From positions 5,132,490 to 5,196,489 of the forward strand of contig OX104112.1 of NCBI GenBank assembly GCA_944474755.1: a DNA stretch of 64,000 nucleotides, in the 5' to 3' direction. The translations under genes were made by a program, and so were the position numbers. Numbering within the stretch: the first letter of the stretch is position 1; the number at the start of each line of letters is the position of its first letter. The DNA comes from Limnoperna fortunei. Taxonomy: Eukaryota > Mollusca > Bivalvia > Mytilida > Modiolidae. Of this stretch, positions 34,427 to 47,276 are shown in pieces. Under the pieces are notes generated by a model. It was not told the origin of the DNA, made no database searches, and saw only the letters and a list, made by a program, of their open reading frames with translations.

Positions 34427-37400
34427 CTAAACTATCCAGAATCCTAGAACAACAATCCAGAACCATAAAACAACTATCCAAAACCCTAAACCAACTATCC
34501 AGAACGCTGTAACAACTATCCAGAACCATTGAGCAACAATCCAGAACCCAGAACAACTATCCAGAACCCCAGAACTGTTATCCAGAACCCCAGAACAACG
34601 AGAACAAACATCCAGAACCCTAGAACAATAATCCAGAACCATAAAACAACTATCCAGAACGCAATAACAACTATCTAGAACGCTGTAACAACTATCCAGA
34701 ACCATTGAGCAACAATCCAGAACCCAGAACAACTATCCAGAACCCCAGAACAACTAGAACAATTTTCCAGAACCCTAGAACAACTATCCAGAACCCTAAA
34801 ACACTATCATGAACTCTAGAACAACTTTCAGAACCTTAGAACAACAATCCAGAACACTAGAACAACTATCCAGAACCCTAAAACAACTATCCAGAACAAA
34901 GAACAACTATTCAGAACCCTAGAACAACTATTCAGAATCCTAGAACAACAATCCAGAACCCCAGAACAACTATCCAGAACCCTAGAACAACTATCCAGAA
35001 CCTCAGAACAACTATCCAGAACCCAGAACAACTATCCAGAACCCTAGTACAACTATCCAGAACCATAGAACAACTATCCAGAACCCTAGAACAACTATCC
35101 AGAACCCCAGAACAACTATCCAGAACCATAGAACAACAATCCAGAACCCAAAAGCAACTATCCTGAACTCAAAAAAATATATATCAAGAATCGAGAACAA
35201 CTATCCAGAACCCTAAACCAACTTCCCAGAACCCTGTAACAACCAGCCAGAACCATTGAGCAACAATTTAGAATCCAGAACAACTATCCAGAACCCCAGA
35301 ACTGTTATCCAGAACCCCAGAATAACTAAAACAATTATCAGAAATACTATCCAGAACCCTAAAACACTATATGGAACCTTAGAACAACGTTCTAGAACCC
35401 TAGAACAACTATCCAGAACCACAGAACAACTATCCAGAAACCTAGAACAACTATCCAGAACCCTAGAACAACTGTCTAGAACCCTAGAACAACTATCCAG
35501 AACACTAGAACAACTATTTAGAATCCTAGAGCAACAATCCAGAACCCCAGAACAACTATCTAGAACCATAGAACAACAATCCAGAACCCGAAACAACTAT
35601 CCTGAACTCAAAAACATATATATCAAGAATCGAAAACAACTATCCAGAACCCTAGAACAAATATCCAGAACCCCAGAACAACTATCCAGAACCATAGAAC
35701 AACAATCCAGAACCAAAAACCACTATCCTGAACTCAAAAACATATATATCAAGAATCGAAAACAACTATCCAGAACCCAAGAACAACTATCCAGAACCCC
35801 AGAACAACTATCCAGAACCATAGAACAACAATCCATCACCAAAAACCACTATCCTGAACTCAAAAACATATATATCAAGAATCGAGAATAACTATCCAGA
35901 ACCCTAAACCAACTTCCCAGAACCCTGTAACAACTGGCAAGAATTATTGAGCAACAATCCAGAACCCCAGAACTGTTATCCAGAACCCCGGAATAACTAA
36001 AACAATTATCAGAAATACTATCCAGAACCCTAAAACACTATCCGGAACCTTAGAACAACGTTCCAGAACCTTAGAACAACAATCCAGAACACTAGAACAA
36101 CTATCCAGAACCCTAAAACAACTATCCAGAACAAAGAACAACTATTCAGAACCCTAGAACAACTATTCAGAATCCTAGAACAACAATCCAGAACCCGAGA
36201 ACAACTATCCAGAACCCTAGAACAACTGTCCGGAACCCCAGAACAACTATCCAGAACCTCAGAACAACTATCCAGAACTCTAGAACAACTATCCAGAACC
36301 TCAGAACAACTATCCAGAACCCAGAACAACTATCCAGAACCCTAGTACAACTATCCAGAACCATAGAACAACTATCCAGAACCCTAGAACAACTATCCAG
36401 AACCCCAGAACAACTATCCAGATCCATAGAACAACAATCCAGAACCCAAAAGCAACTATCCTGAACTCAAAAAAATATATATCAAGAATCGAGAACAACT
36501 ATCCAGAACCCTAACCCAACTTCCCAGAACCCTGTAACAACCAGCCAGAACCATTTAGCAACAATCTAGAATCCAGAACAACTATCCAGAACCCCAGAAC
36601 TGTTATCCAGAACCCCAGAATAACTAAAACAATTATCAGAAATACTATCCAGAACCCTAAAACACTATCTGGAACCTTAGAACAACGTTCTAGAACCCTA
36701 GAACAACTATCCAGAACTACAGAACAACTATCCAGAAACCTAGAACAACTATCCAGAACCCTAGAACAACTATCCAGAACCCTAGAACAACTGTCCAGAA
36801 CCCTAGAACAACTATCAAGAACCCTAGAACAACTATTTAGAATCCTAGAGCAACAATCCAGAACCCCAGAACAACTATCTAGAACCATAGAACAACAATC
36901 CAGAACCCGAAACAACTATCCTCAACTCAAAAACATATATATCAAGAATCGAAAACAACTATCCAGAACCCTAGAACAAATATCCAGAACCCCAGAACAA
37001 CTATCCAGAACCATAGAACAACAATCCAGAACCAAAAACCACTATCCTGAACTCAAAAACATATATATCAAGAATCGAAAACAACTATCCAGAACCCTAG
37101 AACAACTATCCAGAACCCCAGAACAACTATCCAGAACCATAGAACAACAATCCAGAACCAAAAACCACTATCCTGAACTCAAAAACATATATATCAAGAA
37201 TCGAGAATAACTATCCAGAACCCTAAACCAACTTCCCAGAACCCTGTAACAACTGGCAAGAATTATTGAGCAACAATCCAGAACCATTGAGCAACAATCC
37301 AGAACCCCAGAACTGTTATCCAGAACCCCAGAATAACTAAAACAATTATCAGAAATACTATCCAGAACCCTAAAACACTATCCGGAACCTTAGAACAACG

Positions 37401-40400
37401 TTCCAGAACCTTAGAACAACAATCCAGAACACTAGAACAACTATCCAGAACCCTAAAACAACTATCCAGAACAAAGAACAACTATTCAGAACCCTAGAAC
37501 AACTATTCAGAATCCTAGAACAACAATCCAGAACCCCAGAACAACTATCCAGAACCCTAGAACAACTGTCCGGAACCCCAGAACAACTATCCAGAACCTC
37601 AGAACAACTATCCAGAACCCTAGAACAACTATCCAGAACCTCAGAACAACTATCCAGAACCCAGAACAACTATCCAGAACCCTAGTACAACTATCCAGAA
37701 CCATAGAACAACTATCCAGAACCCTAGAACAACTATCCAGAACCCCAGAACAACTATCCAGAACCATAGAACAACAATCCAGAACCCAAAAGCAACTATC
37801 CTGAACTCAAAAAAATATATATCAAGAATCGAGAACAACTATCCAGAACCCTAAACCAACTTCCCAGAACCCTGTAACAACCAGCCAGAACCATTGAGCA
37901 ACAATCTAGAATCCAGAACAACTATCCAGAACCCCAGAACTGTTATCCAGAACCCCAGAATAACTAAAACAATTATCAGAAATACTATCCAGAACCCTAA
38001 AACACTATCTGGAACCTTAGAACAACGTTCTAGAACCCTAGAACAACTATCAGGAACCACAGAACAACTATCCAGAAACCTAGAACAACTATCCAGAACC
38101 CTAGAACAACTATCCAGAACCCTAGAACAACTGTCCAGAACCCTAGAACAACTATCCAGAACTCAAAAACATATATATCAAGAATCGAAAACAACTATCC
38201 AGAACCCTAGAACAAATATCCAGAACCCCAGAACAACTATCCAGAACCATAGAACAACAATCCAGAACCAAAAACCACTATCCTGAACTCAAAAACATTT
38301 ATATAAAGAATCGAAAACAACTATCCAGAACCCTAGAACAACTATCCAGAACCCCAGAACAACTATCCAGAACCATAGAACAACAATCCAGAACCAAAAA
38401 CCACTATCCTGAACTCAAAAACATATATATCAAGAATCGAGAATAACTATCCAGAACCCTGTAACAACTGGCAAGAATTATTGAGCAACAATCCAGAACC
38501 ATTGAGCAACAATCCAGAACCCCAGAATAACTAAAACAATTATCAGAAATACTATCCAGAACCCTAAAACACTACCCGGAACCTTAGAACAACGTTCCAG
38601 AACCTCAGAACAACTATCCAGAACCACAGAACAACTATCCAGAACCACAGAACAACTATCCAGAACCCTAGAACAACTATTTAGAATCCTAGAGCAACAA
38701 TCCAGAACCCCAGAACAACTATCTAGAACCATAGAACAACAATCCAGAACCCAAAACAACTATCCTGAACTCAAAAACATATATATCGAGAATCGAAAAC
38801 AACTATCCAGAACCCTAGAACAACTATCCAGAACAAAGAACAACTATTCAGAACCCTAGAACAACTATTCAGAATCCTAGAACAACAATCCAGAACCCCA
38901 GAACAACTATCCAGAACCCTAGAACAACTGTCCGGAACCCCAGAACAACTATCCAGAACCTCAGAACAACTATCCAGAACCCTAGAACAACTATCCAGAA
39001 CCTCAGAACAACTATCCAGAACCCAGAACAACTATCCAGAACCCTAGTACAACTATCCAGAACCATAGAACAACTATCCAGAACCCTAGAACAACTATCC
39101 AGAACCCCAGAACAACTATCCAGAACCATAGAACAACAATCCAGAACCCAAAAGCAACTATCCTGAACTCAAAAAAATATATATCAAGAATCGAGAACAA
39201 CTATCCAGAACCCTAAACCAACTTCCCAGAACCCTGTAACAACCAGCCAGAACCATTGAGCAACAATCTAGAATCCAGAACAACTATCCAGAACCCCAGA
39301 ACTGTTATCCAGAACCCCAGAATAACTAAAACAATTATCAGAAATACTATCCAGAACCCTAAAACACTATCTGGAACCTTAGAACAACGTTCTAGAACCC
39401 TAGAACAACTATCCAGAACCACAGAACAACTATCCAGAAACCTAGAACAACTATCCAGAACCCTAGAACAACTATCCAGAACCCTAGAACAACTGTCCAG
39501 AACCCTAGAACAACTATCCAGAACTCAAAAACATATATATCAAGAATCGAAAACAACTATCCAGAACCCTAGAACAAATATCCAGAACCCCAGAACAACT
39601 ATCCAGAACCATAGAACAACAATCCAGAACCAAAAACCACTATCCTGAACTCAAAAACATTTATATAAAGAATCGAAAACAACTATCCAGAACCCTAGAA
39701 CAACTATCCAGAACCCCAGAACAACTATCCAGAACCATAGAACAACAATCCAGAACCAAAAACCACTATCCTGAACTCAAAAACATATATATCAAGAATC
39801 GAGAATAACTATCCAGAACCCTGTAACAACTGGCAAGAATTATTGAGCAACAATCCAGAACCATTGAGCAACAATCCAGAACCCCAGAATAACTAAAACA
39901 ATTATCAGAAATACTATCCAGAACCCTAAAACACTACCCGGAACCTTAGAACAACGTTCCAGAACCTCAGAACAACTATCCAGAACCACAGAACAACTAT
40001 CCAGAACCACAGAACAACTATCCAGAACCCTAGAACAACTATTTAGAATCCTAGAGCAACAATCCAGAACCCCAGAACAACTATCTAGAACCATAGAACA
40101 ACAATCCAGAACCCAAAACAACTATCCTGAACTCAAAAACATATATATCGAGAATCGAAAACAACTATCCAGAACCCTAGAACAACTATCCAGAACACTA
40201 AAACAACTATTTAGAACCCTAGATCTACTATCTGGAACCCAAGAACAACTATCCATAACACTACAACAACTATCCATAACCCTAGAACAACCATCCAGAA
40301 CATCAGAACAACTATTCAGAACCCCACAACAACTTTCCAGAACCCTAGAACAACTATCCAGAACCTAGAACAACTATCCAGAACCCCAGAGCAACTATCC

Positions 40401-41470
40401 AGAACCCCATTACTGTTATCTAGAACCCGATATCAATTATCCAGAACACTAGAACAATTATTTAGAACCCCAGAACAACTATCCAGAACCCTAAAACACT
40501 ATCCAAAACCCAAGAAAAACTTTCCAGAACCCTAGAACAACTATCCAGAACTCAAGAACAACTATCCAGAACCCTCAACAATCCAGAACCCAGAACAACA
40601 ATCCAGAACCCAGAACAACTATCCAGAACCCTACAACTATTCATAACTCTAGAACAACTATTCAGAACCCTAGAACAACTTTCCAGAACCCTAGAACAAC
40701 TATCCAGAACCCTACAACTATCCAGAACCCTACAGCAACAATCCAGAACCCCATAACTATGTACAATAGCCCAAAACAACTATGCATAACCATAAAACAA
40801 CTATCCAAACACCACTATCAAGAACCCTAAAACAACTATCCTGAACACAAAAACTATCCAGAACCCTAGAACAACTATCCAGAACCCAAGAACAACTATC
40901 TAGAACCTTACAACTACCCAGAACCCTAAAACAACTATCCAGAACCCTACAACAACTATCAAGAACCCTAAAACTACCCAGAACCACAGAACAACTATCC
41001 AGAACCCTACAACTACCAAGAACCCTAAAACAGCTATCCAGAACCCGAGAACAACTATCCAGAACCCTACAACAACTATCCAGAACCCTAGAACTATCCA
41101 GAACACTAGAACAACCATCCAGAACCCCAGAACAACTATCCAGAACCCTACAACAACTATCCAGAACCCTAGAACTATCCAGAACCCTAGAACAACCATC
41201 CAGAATCCCAGAACAACTTTCCAGAACCCTAGAACAACTACCCAAAAGCAAATATCCAGAACTCTGGAACAATTTTATAGAACCGCAGAACATCTATCCA
41301 GAACCTAGAACAATTATCTTGACACTAAAACAACTATCCAGAACACTAGAAAAAATATCCAGAACCGTAGAACAAATATTCAGAACACTAAAACAACTTT
41401 CCAGACCCCTAGAACTATACAGACCCTATAACAATTGTCCAACAACCTAGTGCAACAATCCAGAACAATA
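34427..41470. repeat. 7-kb array of a 21-bp unit with 1.3-kb higher-order repeats
   Basis: The basic unit is aacaactatccagaaccct followed by ag (21 bp), with variants (ccccag, ccatag, cctcag) and inserted spacers such as ctcaaaaacatatatatcaa. The spacer with aaaaaaatatatatcaagaa, then the block ccctgtaacaaccagcc, recurs near 35200, 36500, 37840 and 39200. This gives higher-order shifts of 1298, 1340 and 1362 bp. The copies from 37894 and 39256 are almost identical over at least 850 bp. Because 21 is a multiple of three, all frames read as 7-residue repeats on both strands (LEQLSRT on +, VLDSCSR and FWIVVLG on -). These are not genes. Confidence 0.97.
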
Positions 41471-41631
41471 GGAACGCCTAACCCAAGATCATACGGGTAT
41501 GGCGATTGGAGAGTGCCATTCTCTTTTGTAGTTTTAAAATTTAAAATGTTACGAACTTGTCTTCCCTTTGGTTCAACTCATTTCTGTTTTATTTATTAAA
41601 GACATAGTAGCAGTTTTTACCAGATTTTGTG

Positions 41632-41851
41632 TAAAAAGAAGAATAGCAAAGAAAAACGACCGAACAACTAGAGCCTAAAGTCAAGGGACAGTTACCATTC
41701 CGGATATAGACACATGCAACACAAAAACGAAAAACTCAAAAAATAGAAAGTTACCCGAAACCAATAAAAACCATGGGAACACTCAGGTGCTCCGGACGAA
41801 TAAGCAGTGCCTGTCTTTAATTAGACACCTGTCGAGTTGTTCATTGTCATT
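41632..41851. mobile_element. Dispersed repeat R1, copy 2
   Basis: Same element as 9508-9722, with about 85% identity by eye; see that entry for shared blocks. Confidence 0.7.
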
Positions 41852-42689
41852 CATACAATAAAACCGAAAAATAACGATAACGATCGACTAATAAAAAATG
41901 ACGTAACAATGACGTCACGTTTGTGTTTGAGGGGGAACTCAATTAAATCAACGAGACATTTTGCAAGACAACTGGTAATTCTTGGGTTTAGGAAAACATA
42001 TCTTACAGTTTTACCAGCAGATTTACATCAGTCTGTGTAGATTTATAAATGTACGTTGTAGTCACATGCTTAACATTGAAACATGCCAGGAAGTATATGT
42101 AATTACTCGAGTTAGGTGACGAGTTCCATTATGTGTTAAATGTACATTTCTTGACGAAGAGCTTTGTAAATTCTCACCAAGATAGACCAAATAGAATTAA
42201 TATTCAGTAAAGATATATTTGTTTTGATTGGTTGTGTCACATGTTAAAATATTTATTTCCGTTGTATTCTTATTATGTTTTTTATGCGTTTTGTTCTTGT
42301 TTCATAAACTTTTTATTTGCTCCTGGTTTGGCCGTCATTGTAATTTGTTAAATGTCTCGGAGGCGACCACCGTTTTGGCTGTCCCATATTGTTGTGCATT
42401 AGCGATAGTCCAAATTTAATGTATTTGGGGTGACCAAACTGAGGACCGATATGATCTACATCACTCCACAGAACTCTCAAAGTATAAGTACGATCTTTTG
42501 CAAATTATCAAAAATGCAAACATTCAAGAAAAATGAACATAAATCTCTCTATTTATTGGAAAGCTTAAACGATTGTTATTAAATGGCTTTAAAGGACAGT
42601 AAGAGAAGAGAGTATTATGTCCTTGTACATGTTCTACTGTGATAAAGAAGAACAAAATATACATATAACGGTTGTCAGAATAATCAGGA
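41852..42689. other. No gene recognised
   Basis: Unassigned. A 67-codon frame at 41837-42040 and a 63-codon frame at 42228-42419 have no recognisable features. Confidence 0.4.
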
Positions 42690-43165
42690 CAAATCAACTG
42701 GTTCCTGGTTAATCTTATATATGCATCCTATCAGTCAGCTTTTTCCGGGTTAATCTTATACAGGTGCCCTATCGGTCACCTGATTTTCGGTTATACAAGT
42801 ATCATATTAGTCAGCTGACTCCTGGTTTATCTTATACAGGTAGCCTATCAGTCAGGTGGTTTCTGGTTTATCCTATACAGGTAGCCTATCAGACAGTCAG
42901 ATGGTTCCGGTTATATTTAAAATACAAAGGCTATCAGTCAAATAGCCCTAGATTAATCTTGAAAAGGTAGCCTAAATAGCAGCTGGTTCTAGATTAATCC
43001 AATGCACCTTGTCTAAAAGTCAGATAGTTTCCCGGTAACTAGGTTCTAGGTTAATCTTATAAGGGTAGCATATCGGTCAGCTGGTTCCTGGTTCATCTTA
43101 TATAAATATTGCATCAGTCAGCTGGTTCAAAATTAATCTGATACAGTTGCTTATACAGGTCGACT
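42690..43165. repeat. Degenerate ~41-bp tandem repeat
   Basis: Units built of cagctggttcctggttaatc, then ttatacaggtagcctatcagt, at intervals of about 41-44 bp. Around 11 copies, strongly diverged and with indels. Confidence 0.75.
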
Positions 43166-43241
43166 ATTATATTTGTTATTTTTTGTTATTTCGAACAAAA
43201 TATCTTAAGTAGCATAATAAAACAAATTTTCGAATTTTGAG

Positions 43242-43628
43242 TGGCCTAGATGGTTGATTAGTCTAGAGGGCCTAGACAGTCGATTCGTCTAGAGGAGCTT
43301 AGACGGTCGATTAGTCTAGAGGGGTCTAGGAGGTCGATTAGTCTAGAGGAGCCTAGACGGTCGATTAGTCTAGAGGGCTCTAGGAGGCCGATTAGTCTAG
43401 AGGAGCCTAGACGGTCGATTAGTCTAGAGGGTCCAAGGTAGCCGATAAGTCAAGAGGGGCCAAGGTGGCCGATAAGTCAAGAGGGGCCAAGGTGACCGAT
43501 TAGTCTAGAGGGCCTAGACGGTCCATTAGTCTAGAAGGCCTAGACGGTCGATTAGTCTAGAAGGGCCTAGGCGGTCGATTAGTCTAGAGGAGCCTACGCG
43601 GACGATACGTCTCAAGCGGAATAGGCGC
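43242..43628. repeat. ~27-bp minisatellite
   Basis: Unit ggtcgattagtctagaggag then cctagac, about 14 copies. A block near 43440-43500 uses gataagtcaagaggggccaa instead. Confidence 0.9.
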
Positions 43629-43883
43629 TCATTAGATTAGTCATTATATCAGTAATCCCCTATTGATTTCCAGCCTGCCATATCGTGTGCGTACTTCATA
43701 ATTGCCATGTGTTGCAAATGTCAGCATAAAATTAATAGCTACAGCAAAAATATCAACAGTTAAATCTATCCTTAATTCAACAATATCTGAAGTTTCTTCT
43801 TGAAAAGGGATGGTCTGTCTTTAAGTTCCAATATCAACAGTCTTACTATAATAACCTCTGTCATAATTTTGTCACTTTTAACA

Positions 43884-44682
43884 TTTTTATATCTGTATCC
43901 TGCCTCTAGTTCCGTATCATTCCTCCAGTTTTATATCTGTATCCTGCCTCTAGTTCCGTATCATTCCTCCAGTTTTATATCTGTATCCTGCCTCTAGTTC
44001 CGTATCATTCCTCCAGTTTTATATCTGTATCCTGCCTCTAGTTCCGTATCATTCCTCCAGTTATATATCTGTATCCTGCCTCTAGTTCCGTATCATTCCT
44101 CCAGTTTTATATCTGTATCCTGCCTCTAGTTCCGTATCATTCCTCCAGTTATATATCTGTATCCTGCCTCTAGTTCCGTATCATTCCTCCAGTTTTATAT
44201 CTGTATCCTGCCTCTAGTTCCGTATCATTCCTCCAGTTATATATCTGTATCCTGCCTCTAGTTCCGTATCATTCTTCCAGTTTTATATCTGTATCCTGCC
44301 TCTAGTTCCGTATCATTCCTCCAGTTATATATCTGTATCCTGCCTCTAGTTCCGTATCATTCCTCCAGTTTTATATCTGTATCCTGCCTCTAGTTCCGTA
44401 TCATTCCTCCAGTTTTATATCTGTATCCTGCCTCTAGTTCCGTATCATTCCTCCAGTTATATATCTGTATCCTGCCTCTAGTTCCGTATCATTCCTCCAG
44501 TTTTATATCTGTATCCTGCCTCTAGTTCCGTATCATTCCTCCAGTTATATATCTGTATTCTGCCTCTAGTTCCGTATCTTTCCTCCAGTTTTATATCTGT
44601 ATCCTGCCTCTAGTTCCGTATCATTCCTCCAGTTTTATATCTGTATCCTGCCTCTAGTTCCGTATCATTCCTCCAGTTATAC
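43884..44682. repeat. 44-bp minisatellite, about 18 very homogeneous copies
   Basis: Unit ttttatatctgtatcctgcc, tctagttccgtatcattcct, ccag. Two versions of the junction (ccagttttatat and ccagttatatat) alternate through much of the array, an 88-bp dimer pattern. Copies differ otherwise by only a handful of bases. Confidence 0.97.
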
Positions 44683-45269
44683 AGTGGCAGTGCAGATCCT
44701 TTAAAGTTATTGATTCGATTCTTTATTTACACTCAGACACAAAATATGTATATCATGAGGGCAAATAACAGCACAGTATACGGTGAAATGACGGAATAGA
44801 CAGGATACACAACACACAATAAATTATATTTTCAGACAGCTTCATAAGAAAAGTGACACAATGGGAGCATAAATCCCATTTTATGAATAGAAGGGTTGAT
44901 GGAATAAGCTTCTTTCTTAAATCTGTTCGGTTTTAAACTTTACAAGTGATATTCGTTGCCAATTTTTTCTCTGCATAGGGTACAAACTTTTTCATTTCTG
45001 GGTATGTTTTGCCATCTCACAGTTTCTATAGAAATTCTAATTTTACAAGCTCTAAATTTTGTAAACTAAATCCCTTTTTTTGGTCTGGAAATTTGAGTAG
45101 ATATATTTCTATGCCAAAATAAGATTTAAAAAGATTATAAAATTTGCCATGCGACAAATTTTCCATGTTACTACGCCACATTTGTAAAAACTGGTCTTCA
45201 AGCGTCTGCCTGATAACTGGTTTGAAGTATAGAAAATCCATATAATGCTGATTTGAAAACATATACACG

Positions 45270-45530
45270 AATTATCAAAAGTTGATTTTACTCAAGATAT
45301 TATTTTAAATCAAAAATACAACAAAGATCCAGGCAATAAATTTCGATACGCCTGACGCGCGGCGCGTTTCGTCTATTCAAGACTCATCAGAGACGCTCCA
45401 CCCAACAAATTGAAAATGCGAAACACTATATGAATATGAAGTGCATAGAACAATAAAACCAAAATATGCCGAACAAGAAACCAAATATGAATGGAATCAA
45501 CCTATATCTAGGGTAGGAAGAACCTTAGGG
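45270..45530 (-). mobile_element. Inserted Penelope/retrozyme-type fragment carrying a hammerhead ribozyme
   Basis: LINE coding similarity stops at about 45268 and resumes at about 45530. The 260 bp between do not match the LINE. On the minus strand they carry a complete hammerhead ribozyme (45348-45396) followed by aggcgtatcgaaatttattg, then cctggatctttg. Hammerheads of this kind are known from Penelope-like elements and the small retrozymes of bivalves. No reverse transcriptase is present in the insert, so it is a retrozyme or a terminal fragment. I could not find a clear target-site duplication. Confidence 0.6.
45348..45396 (-). ncRNA. Hammerhead ribozyme (self-cleaving RNA motif)
   Basis: On the minus strand, read downwards: CUGAUGA at 45390-45384; stem II GUC/GAC (45383-45381 with 45373-45371) with a 7-nt loop; GAA at 45370-45368; stem III ACGCG/CGCGU (45367-45363 with 45359-45355) with a 3-nt loop; C17 at 45354, so the site is GUC with cleavage between 45354 and 45353. 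Stem I pairs 45391-45396 with 45353-45348 (6 pairs, two of them G-U). All invariant core bases C3-U4-G5-A6-N7-G8-A9, G12-A13-A14, A15.1-U16.1 and the H17 position are present. Stem I is the open stem (type I topology). It would cleave its own transcript and could process or circularise element RNA. Confidence 0.88.
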
Positions 45531-46985
45531 TTTTGACAATTTAGAAATTTACACGAACAATTTCATAGCTTAATCGAACAGATATTATTACAATGTAACT
45601 TAAGCATGAAATTGTACTAAGTTTATTTTCATTTCTAAGTAACATATTACAAAACAATTATATTCTTCTTTTAATCTTGATATGAAGCGGCATACTACCT
45701 AATTCTCAAACACCATAAAATTAGGGGTACCGGTTACGATCATAAGCGTATTGTCATCAGTTGTCCATAATTAACCCGAGGTTCTTATAACTCTGTTACG
45801 ATCATAAGCGTACCTAATTCTCAAACACCATAAAATTAGGGGGAACCGGTTCTTATTTGCAGGATTCGTTTACAAAATTGAAGATGGCAATTTACAATTG
45901 CGTCTAAATTTTCCAAACCCGAAATTTCAGAGCAGTATGACAGAATTGGTTCGAATAAACAATCAAACAACTTCAACTAAAGATCAATAGGTATGTTCAA
46001 GTTTCTGCAATTTTGTAAATAGCAAAGAGTGATTTTTGGGCTTGTTTAACTAGTTCTTTCTCAGCATCAGTTAAGGAAAAATACACTGTTTAATCTGAAT
46101 TCAAACTTTTTTTTACTTTTCTTTTGCTTAAGGTCATAACCTTTGTTTTGCTAGTATTAACAGACAATTTCTGTGTATGGCAGTATGTTTCGAGTATATT
46201 TAGTGCAGTTTGCATGATATCATGGTTTTCATCAAAAATAACAATGTCATCTGCGTAAAGTACAGCAAAGATTTCTAGATAAAAAAATGGAGCTGATCGT
46301 TACATTTGTTGCCACACTTAAAGGCATACAATCAAGGCTTTGTTAAAAGTCTTCCAGATCGTTCAAAAATATAGCAAATAGAAAGGGGGACAGATTTGCC
46401 CACTGGCGGATACCAATTAAACATAGGGAAAAGATTGAAGTCACATTTTTGTATTGAACACAATATTTAATATTATTGTTCATATTATTCATAACTTGGA
46501 AAACATCTTCCCGTTATATTGCTTTTCTGGAGTTTTGTTCATAGTCCCGTACGACAAATAGTGTCAAAAGCCTTTCTGAAATCAATAAATGTACAAAAGA
46601 GTTACTTGCCAAAGGAGGTGTATAATGAGTTAAGTTCATATAATATGAAAATGTTGTCCGAATAATTCGATTCTTGCATTTAATTCGAGTTCGTTGGCAA
46701 AGAAATTCAGCCTTTCATTTATGATTGATGTAAACAGTTTTCCAAGGCGCTAATACATGTGATTGCTCTGTAATTATCGGGATCCTTTGGGTTTCCCTTA
46801 TTTTTAAAGACATGTTTAATTATACCAAATAGCCAATTCTCAGGGATGATACCTGTGTTCAGAACGATATTGAAAAGTTTACAGTATATCGGCATTAATT
46901 CCGGAGGCGTATTTTTAAGATATTAATTCAAAATTGTATCCATCCATGGGGCTTTAGCATTTTTTAGTTTACTCATTGCTTCTTT

Positions 46986-46998
46986 AACTTCTTCTTCA
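46986..46998. repeat. Target-site duplication, left copy, of SINE 46999-47263
   Basis: aacttcttcttca occurs here and at 47264-47276. The uninterrupted site survives in the paralogous copy at about 49967-49978. Confidence 0.85.
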
Positions 46999-47263
46999 AG
47001 GGGCCTCGGTGGCCGAGTGGTCAAGGTAGTTCGTCTACTATTGATCACGTGGTCTGTCAACACTGAGATTGTGGGTTCGATTCTCACTGCAGGCAGGGTG
47101 TACTCGACTCCAATCTTAATTGACAAGGATTGCCAGTTTTCCTACCGCAGGACGGGGGTTTTCTCCGGGTACTCCGGCTTCCTCCCCAAATAAAAACTGG
47201 ACGCCATGATATAGCTGAAAAATTGCTGAAAGTGGCGTTAAACACCATCAAACAAAACAAACA
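46999..47263 (+). mobile_element. tRNA-derived SINE, full length, in segmental duplication copy A
   Basis: Near-identical to the SINE at 12215-12480: gggcctcggtggccgagtgg, gtgggttcgattctcac, gtactcgactccaatcttaa, ctccgggtactccggcttcc and tail gctgaaagtggcgttaaaca then ccatcaaacaaaacaaac. It lies antiparallel to the LINE it interrupts. The pre-insertion sequence is preserved in copy B. Confidence 0.95.
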
Positions 47264-47276
47264 AACTTCTTCTTCA
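47264..47276. repeat. Target-site duplication, right copy, of SINE 46999-47263
   Basis: aacttcttcttca, matching 46986-46998. Confidence 0.85.

Noticed and set aside
34427..41293. Many 60-210-codon open frames on both strands with 7-residue repeats (LEQLSRT, VLDSCSR, FWIVVLG)
   Set aside because: The 21-bp repeat unit is a multiple of three, so any frame without a stop in one unit stays open. Codon content just follows the DNA repeat in all frames, and there is no conserved start or domain.
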